DNA from: Bacteroidia bacterium
GTDB lineage: Bacteria > Bacteroidota > Bacteroidia > J057 > JADKCL01
Reading direction: 5' to 3'
Assembly: GCA_020635905.1 (NCBI GenBank)
Contig: JACJYV010000001.1
Coordinates: 496,001 to 560,000, forward strand
DNA length: 64,000 nucleotides
How positions within the stretch are numbered: position 1 is the stretch's first letter; each line of letters begins with the position of its first letter. Positions 59,787 to 64,000 of the stretch are shown piece by piece. The position numbers and the translations under genes are program-made. Below the pieces are notes generated by a model. The model did no database searches, was not told the DNA's origin, and was given only the letters and a program-made list of their open reading frames with translations.

Positions 59787-60479
59787 CTATTCCTGCAATA
59801 ATTCCTTCATCCTGTTCTGCAAAATCAGGTCTTTGGAACGGCGGCGAAATTCCAGTTCCTTTTTCACCATTTCAATCTCGTTTTCCACCTGCCTGATTTC
59901 CTCGGCCTGGTTGCTGAGAGAAATGTCGAATAGCTGGCTGAGGGCCTCAAAAAGCTCCTTTCTGATCTGGGAACGGTCATTTTCGCTGGCTTGTTGATAA
60001 TCCAGCAGCAGAAGGGTGCACCTTTGGTATAATTCAGCTTCGCGGATCTGGCGGCTGAAAAGGTCGGGAGAATCGTTTTTGACATCCCGGAAAAATTCAG
60101 TTTTCAACTGCTCTTCTTCCATTCCTGCTTTGGAAGGCGCGCCCGGCAATTCAATCACTTTCCCGTGTTTGAGCAGATAGTCGCGGCCATTCAGATTGAA
60201 CTGAAACTCGCTCAACCCAAACAGGGTCGTTTCCATCAGATATTCGTCGGGAATATTGCGCAGGCTCTGGGGCAGGCTTTCTTCAGGAATCAGATTTCCA
60301 TTGATCCAAAATTTTCCCCGTTCAATGCGAAGGGTCTGGCGCGAATTGGATTTGGAAGTTTCGTAAACGGGAGTTTCCTTGTTGATTACACGCACAGCTT
60401 TGGGGTCCTGGGACTGAGCCCGGGTCGCAGTGCAGAGGGTAATCCCTACAAACAGAATGTGAAAAAATTTACTCACCAC
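59787..60479 (-). CDS. Exported protein with C-terminal coiled coil, linked to a sigma/anti-sigma pair
   Basis: I do not recognise this 230-residue protein. It has a signal peptide (MVSKFFHILFVGITLCTATR, cleavage near AQSQ). A small beta-rich segment (IERGKFWINGNLIPEESLPQ, LSEFQFNLNGRDYLL) is followed by a helical part. The last about 45 residues form a charged coiled coil (EEIRQVENEIEMVKKELEFR). It lies 15 bases after the anti-sigma gene, so it is the third gene of a sigma/anti-sigma operon. It may sense envelope state or be the stress target. The location is probably periplasmic. Confidence 0.65.
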   Translation of the reverse strand: MVSKFFHILFVGITLCTATRAQSQDPKAVRVINKETPVYETSKSNSRQTLRIERGKFWINGNLIPEESLPQSLRNIPDEYLMETTLFGLSEFQFNLNGRDYLLKHGKVIELPGAPSKAGMEEEQLKTEFFRDVKNDSPDLFSRQIREAELYQRCTLLLLDYQQASENDRSQIRKELFEALSQLFDISLSNQAEEIRQVENEIEMVKKELEFRRRSKDLILQNRMKELLQE

Positions 60480-60494
60480 CTTAAATTTAACCCC

Positions 60495-61061
60495 TTACTT
60501 GAGATTTACAAGCACGACATTTGCGGATGCAGGCGAAAACTGGGCTGTGTTGACCAGTCTGTAAGTGTTGTGGTAGAGTGGAAGAGCCATTTGACGTTCG
60601 CTGGAAAGATTCTGCACATTCATTTTGACCTTTTGAATGCGGCGGTGCAAATGCGAATTATCCCATTGCACCTGGGTTGTTTCGTCTGTATAAATGGATT
60701 CTCCCGGCTGCTGGCGATAGGCATAAACGCCAACTCCCATGGTGATAAAGGTGCAAATGATCATGATCACGGAGAGCACGACATGTAAGGGAACAGATCT
60801 TTGCCCGGAGACACCTGTGGGAATGGGAGAGTAAATGGCGGAATGACGTGCAAAATTAAGCACTTTCTGCACAGAAAGTGGGGAGGGTTGCTCCAGCCTG
60901 ACCTCTGGTTCGAGTTTTTCCTTGGACTCTTTCAATTCCTCAAAAGTTGCCCAAAGTTCCTCATCCTCACAGAGTTGGTCGAGAAAAAGCTCCTGCTCGG
61001 CAGGGTCCATTTCGTCGTAAAGAAACCTTAAAACATCATTCTTGTTGAACATTTTGGCCAT
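60495..61061 (-). CDS. Anti-sigma factor-like membrane protein
   Basis: This 188-residue protein has an N-terminal cytoplasmic segment (NKNDVLRFLYDEMDPAEQEL, then FLDQLCEDEELWATFEELKE) like anti-sigma domains. One membrane helix (about 96-120, LHVVLSVIMIICTFITMGVG) and a periplasmic tail of about 70 residues follow. Its start lies inside the end of the ECF sigma gene (overlap of about 17-26 bases depending on which ATG is used), which indicates translational coupling, typical of sigma/anti-sigma pairs. It lacks the zinc-binding HxxxCxxC motif, so it is not a ZAS-type anti-sigma factor. Confidence 0.75.
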   Translation of the reverse strand: MAKMFNKNDVLRFLYDEMDPAEQELFLDQLCEDEELWATFEELKESKEKLEPEVRLEQPSPLSVQKVLNFARHSAIYSPIPTGVSGQRSVPLHVVLSVIMIICTFITMGVGVYAYRQQPGESIYTDETTQVQWDNSHLHRRIQKVKMNVQNLSSERQMALPLYHNTYRLVNTAQFSPASANVVLVNLK

Positions 61062-61647
61062 AGGAAGCGATATTAACATCTTCACCCATCAGCTTTCTGA
61101 GGTTGATCAGCGCATATCGCATCCGACCCAAAGCGGTGTTGATGCTGACGCCAGTGAGATCTGCAATATCTTTGAAGCTCAACTCGGCGTAGTGGCGCAT
61201 GATCAGGACTTCTTTTTGCTTCTCAGGAAGCTGCTGAATTAATGCCCTAATATAACGCGCATTTTCCTCGGTTATTATTTGTTGTTCAATTGAGTCTTCC
61301 AAACGGGGGACAGCATTGAAAATATCATACTGGTCATTTTCCCGTTGTACAGGAGTACGCTGTTGCTTGCGGAAGTAATCAATGGCGAGGTTACGGGCAA
61401 TCCTAACCACCCAGGGTAAAAATTTACCCTCTTCATTATACTTTCCGTCACGGATCATACGTACAACCTTAATCATTACATCCTGAAAAAGGTCTTCAGC
61501 AATAGCACGATCCTTAACGATCAGATAAATGGTGGTGAAAATCCGCGACTGGTGCCGCTCGAGCAAAACTGCAAAAACGTCTTCATCTCCCGCGATGAAA
61601 GCTCTAACTAATTCTCTGTCTGGAATTATATTCCGTGGCTTGTTCAT
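61036..61647 (-). CDS. ECF-type RNA polymerase sigma factor
   Basis: This 203-residue protein is a sigma-70 region 2/4 factor. Region 2 shows FAVLLERHQSRIFTTIYLIV, DRAIAEDLFQDVMIKVVRMI and FLPWVVRIARNLAIDYFRKQ. Region 4 shows LPEKQKEVLIMRHYAELSFK and DIADLTGVSINTALGRMRYA (helix-turn-helix). It should direct RNA polymerase to envelope-stress or similar genes and is probably held by the overlapping anti-sigma protein. A GGAGGG (61654-61659) 6 bases before the ATG is an unusually good Shine-Dalgarno for this phylum, so high translation is expected. Confidence 0.92.
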   Translation of the reverse strand: MNKPRNIIPDRELVRAFIAGDEDVFAVLLERHQSRIFTTIYLIVKDRAIAEDLFQDVMIKVVRMIRDGKYNEEGKFLPWVVRIARNLAIDYFRKQQRTPVQRENDQYDIFNAVPRLEDSIEQQIITEENARYIRALIQQLPEKQKEVLIMRHYAELSFKDIADLTGVSINTALGRMRYALINLRKLMGEDVNIASYGQNVQQE

Positions 61648-61869
61648 AATAAACCCTCCGTTTTGGTTGTCGATTAATAATCAGGTAAAGTTTTTTTTCA
61701 ATAACATTCCTCCAGGTTATGGGTTAAAACATTCAATACGGGAAAAAATTAACAGGGCTTAAACTTCTACTACGATCATTTACATTTTAAGTTGTATTTT
61801 CATCGAAGTTATTTTCAAGCTACATAAATCTATCACAAAAACCCTGCCAAAATTGAGGGATTTTTAACA

Positions 61870-64000
61870 TTGGGAACAACAAATTCAATCTTTATAAAAG
61901 GAGCGCGGGTAAATAACCTGAAAAACGTTTCTGTAAGCCTGCCACGTAAAAAACTGGTCCTCATCACAGGAGTCAGCGGATCGGGAAAATCCTCCCTGGC
62001 GTTCGATACACTGTACGCAGAAGGACAAAGAAGGTACGTTGAGAGCCTCAGTTCTTACGCCCGACAGTTCCTGTCGCGCATGGAAAAACCCGACGTGGAC
62101 TATATTCAGGGCATCTCCCCTGCCCTGGCCATTGAGCAAAAATCGGCCAGCTCCAATCCACGTTCAACCGTGGGTACCACGACCGAGATTTACGATTTTT
62201 TCAAACTCCTGTTTGCCCGCCTGGGCCAGACCTTCTCCCCCATCTCGGGCGAACTGGTGAGCCGCGACCGGGTAACGGATGTGGTGGATTTTATCCTGCA
62301 ACAGGAGGAAAACGCCAATATTGCCATTTTTACCCTCATGGAGGTCCGCAGCCAGGGCTATGTGCGCGAACTCGAACTGACCCTGCAAAAGGGATTTTCC
62401 CGGATCTGGCAAGATGGAGAAATCCTTGAAATTGAGGACATTCTGGCTGATCCTCCCAAAAAAGATCCCTCTTCCTTTTACCTGCTGATCGACCGCCTGT
62501 TGCTTAAAAATCCCGATCAGCAAGAGACCCGCTTTCGTCTGGGGGACAGTGTGCAGATTGCGTATCAGGAAGGATTTGGCAATTGCTATATTTCCGTGGG
62601 AGGCCAAAAACCAAAGCATTTCTCTGAAAAATTTGAGCGGGATGGAATGCAGTTTGAAATTCCTTCCGTGAATCTGTTCAGCTTTAACAATCCCTACGGG
62701 GCCTGCAAAACCTGTGAAGGATTTGGCCGCATCCTGGGCATTGATGAAGATTTGGTGATTCCAGATAAAACCCTTTCCATTTTTGAAGGTGCAGTGGCTC
62801 CCTGGAAGGGGGAAAAAATGGGCGAATTCAAAGAATGGTTCATCACGGAGGCCGCCAAAGTGGAATTTCCCATCCACCGTCCCTGGTTTGACCTGGCCGA
62901 AAGCCAGAAAGAAATGGTGCGGGAAGGCATTGGCACGGCCATGGGCATCAGGAAATTCTTCGAATACATTGAGACCCAGACCCATAAAATACAGTACCGC
63001 GTCATGCTCAGCCGCTACCGCGGCTATACCACCTGCCCTTCCTGCAAGGGCAGCCGCCTGCGGGCCGACGCCAACTACGTGAAGGTGGCAGGCCTCACCA
63101 TTTCTGACCTGCTTTTTCAGCAGATTGGGGAATTGAGAAAGACTTTTGCTGAACTGATTTTGACTCCCAAAGAGGAAAAAATCGCTTCGCGCATCCTCCG
63201 TGAAATCACTTCCCGCCTGGAATACCTGGACAAAGTGGGCGTGGGCTACCTTACCCTGCATCGCAAAATCAATACCCTGAGCGGGGGTGAAATGCAGCGC
63301 ATTCGCCTGGCTACCTCCCTGGGCAGCGGCCTGGTGGGCGCCATGTACATCCTCGACGAGCCCAGCATTGGGCTGCATTCCCGCGACACGGACCGCCTGA
63401 TTTCCATTCTGGAATCCCTGCGCGACAAAGGCAATTCCGTGATCGTAGTCGAGCACGACGAAAGTGTGATTCGCAAAGCGGATGAGATTGTGGACATTGG
63501 CCCGGGTGCGGGCGAACTGGGGGGAGAACTGGTTTTCCAGGGCTCCTACGACCAATTGATAAACTCAGATTCGCTTACAGGCCGCTACATGGCGGGCACG
63601 GAAGAAATTGCGATTCCCAAAGTAAGGCGCAAACTGGCCAATAAAATTCGTTTGCTGGGAGCGCGTGAATTCAACCTGAAAGGAGTGGATATTGAAGTAC
63701 CGCTGAATACCATGACCGCGGTCACTGGGGTGAGCGGTTCGGGCAAAACCACCCTGATCAAGCGCATTCTTTTTCCCGCGCTCAAACAGCATCTGGACGA
63801 GTATTCTGAGAAGCCAGGTTTTTTCAAGGCCCTGGAAGGAGATATTTCTGAAGTAAAACTGGTGGAAATGGTGGACCAAAGCCCCATCGGGCGCAGCGGC
63901 CGTTCCAATCCTGCGACCTACATCAAGGCCTGGGACCTGATTCGCAACCTTTATGCGGCTCAGCCTCTGGCAAGTATGCGCGATCTCAAGCCAGGTGCAT
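61870..64000 (+). CDS. uvrA: Excinuclease ABC subunit UvrA (3' end outside the window)
   Basis: This is the first 710 codons of uvrA, which continues past position 64000. UvrA scans DNA for bulky damage in nucleotide-excision repair. The TTG at 61870 starts directly before SIFIKGARVNNLKNV. The first ATPase has LITGVSGSGKSSLAFDTLYA (Walker A) and YVESLSSYARQFLSRM. The zinc-finger regions show YGACKTCEGFG and TTCPSCKGSRLRADANYV. The ABC signature is TLSGGEMQRIRLATSLGSGL, with Walker B YILDEPSIGLH. The second domain begins at about 63640, with AVTGVSGSGKTTL. No damage is seen in the visible part. Confidence 0.95.
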   Translation, partial: MGTTNSIFIKGARVNNLKNVSVSLPRKKLVLITGVSGSGKSSLAFDTLYAEGQRRYVESLSSYARQFLSRMEKPDVDYIQGISPALAIEQKSASSNPRSTVGTTTEIYDFFKLLFARLGQTFSPISGELVSRDRVTDVVDFILQQEENANIAIFTLMEVRSQGYVRELELTLQKGFSRIWQDGEILEIEDILADPPKKDPSSFYLLIDRLLLKNPDQQETRFRLGDSVQIAYQEGFGNCYISVGGQKPKHFSEKFERDGMQFEIPSVNLFSFNNPYGACKTCEGFGRILGIDEDLVIPDKTLSIFEGAVAPWKGEKMGEFKEWFITEAAKVEFPIHRPWFDLAESQKEMVREGIGTAMGIRKFFEYIETQTHKIQYRVMLSRYRGYTTCPSCKGSRLRADANYVKVAGLTISDLLFQQIGELRKTFAELILTPKEEKIASRILREITSRLEYLDKVGVGYLTLHRKINTLSGGEMQRIRLATSLGSGLVGAMYILDEPSIGLHSRDTDRLISILESLRDKGNSVIVVEHDESVIRKADEIVDIGPGAGELGGELVFQGSYDQLINSDSLTGRYMAGTEEIAIPKVRRKLANKIRLLGAREFNLKGVDIEVPLNTMTAVTGVSGSGKTTLIKRILFPALKQHLDEYSEKPGFFKALEGDISEVKLVEMVDQSPIGRSGRSNPATYIKAWDLIRNLYAAQPLASMRDLKPGA

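Noticed and set aside
62200..62270. UvrA lacking Cys in the first zinc-finger position (FSPISGELV)
   Set aside because: This region varies in UvrA, and from memory Ser at this place is common in Bacteroidota; the other zinc motifs are intact, so it is not a defect.
62164..63555. Long minus-strand frame opposite uvrA
   Set aside because: It is antisense to a gene with all UvrA motifs and has no recognisable features.
1..64000. tRNA or rRNA genes
   Set aside because: No cloverleaf with a TTCGA-type T-loop and no rRNA-like conserved sequence was noticed in any intergenic region; short RNAs could still be missed by eye.

Overview
The window is chromosomal DNA of a bacterium in the phylum Bacteroidota. 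The evidence is type IX secretion (T9SS) C-terminal sorting domains of both type A and type B, a PUR-alpha-like DUF3276 protein, GLPGLI/DUF4412-type exported proteins, a fibre-like protein with the C-terminal coiled coil common in this phylum, promoters with the TAnnTTTG -7 box, and weak Shine-Dalgarno signals with several TTG and GTG starts. The gene set would suit a Saprospiria-type organism, but that is an inference from gene style and was not tested.

Layout. 60-1901: a minus-strand housekeeping set (tRNA methyltransferase, AlkA-like glycosylase, FKBP lipoprotein). 2207-6026: an AT-rich accessory block with a DNA adenine methyltransferase, an unknown partner and an M28 peptidase, the last preceded by an attC-like site. 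6088-7762: decayed genes around a 22-bp tandem array of 26 units in perfect phase. 7899-12872: a small lipoprotein, then two clusters of a hairpin-rich ~350-bp repeat that bracket a T9SS type-B protein and a beta-barrel protein. 13010-24860: a giant T9SS cargo, a YihY/BrkB membrane protein coupled to a thioesterase, more hairpin repeats, two GLPGLI-type proteins, a lipoprotein and a PolX/PHP protein. 25184-29726: SppA, an amino-acid permease and a large lipoprotein. 29858-36055: an AT-rich run of exported proteins with a duplicated lipoprotein, then a beta-lactamase-fold hydrolase. 36536-44495: envelope and metabolism genes (M23 peptidase, FolK, LptD, amidase, MCE/MlaD, HutI). 44670-46307: an unknown winged-helix protein between hairpins. 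46378-55675: glutaryl-CoA dehydrogenase-like enzyme, an IgGFc-type T9SS protein, a POT-type transporter split by IS982, YbjN, FadL, Nfu and DUF3276. 55778-64000: YchF, a degenerate serine hydrolase, rhodanese, MltG, an ECF sigma/anti-sigma pair and the 5' part of uvrA.

Much of the core content concerns the envelope: LptD, MlaD, amidase, M23 peptidase, MltG, FadL, SppA and T9SS cargo. Between these conserved genes lie accessory insertions that look AT-richer by eye (not measured). Mobile signals include one complete IS982 element with target duplications, a ~120-bp MITE-like family with 16-bp inverted ends, hairpin-block repeats, the 350-bp repeat family, and one attC-like site. No tRNA, rRNA, CRISPR array, integrase or phage structural module was found. 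All family assignments were made by reading motifs; no database search was run.
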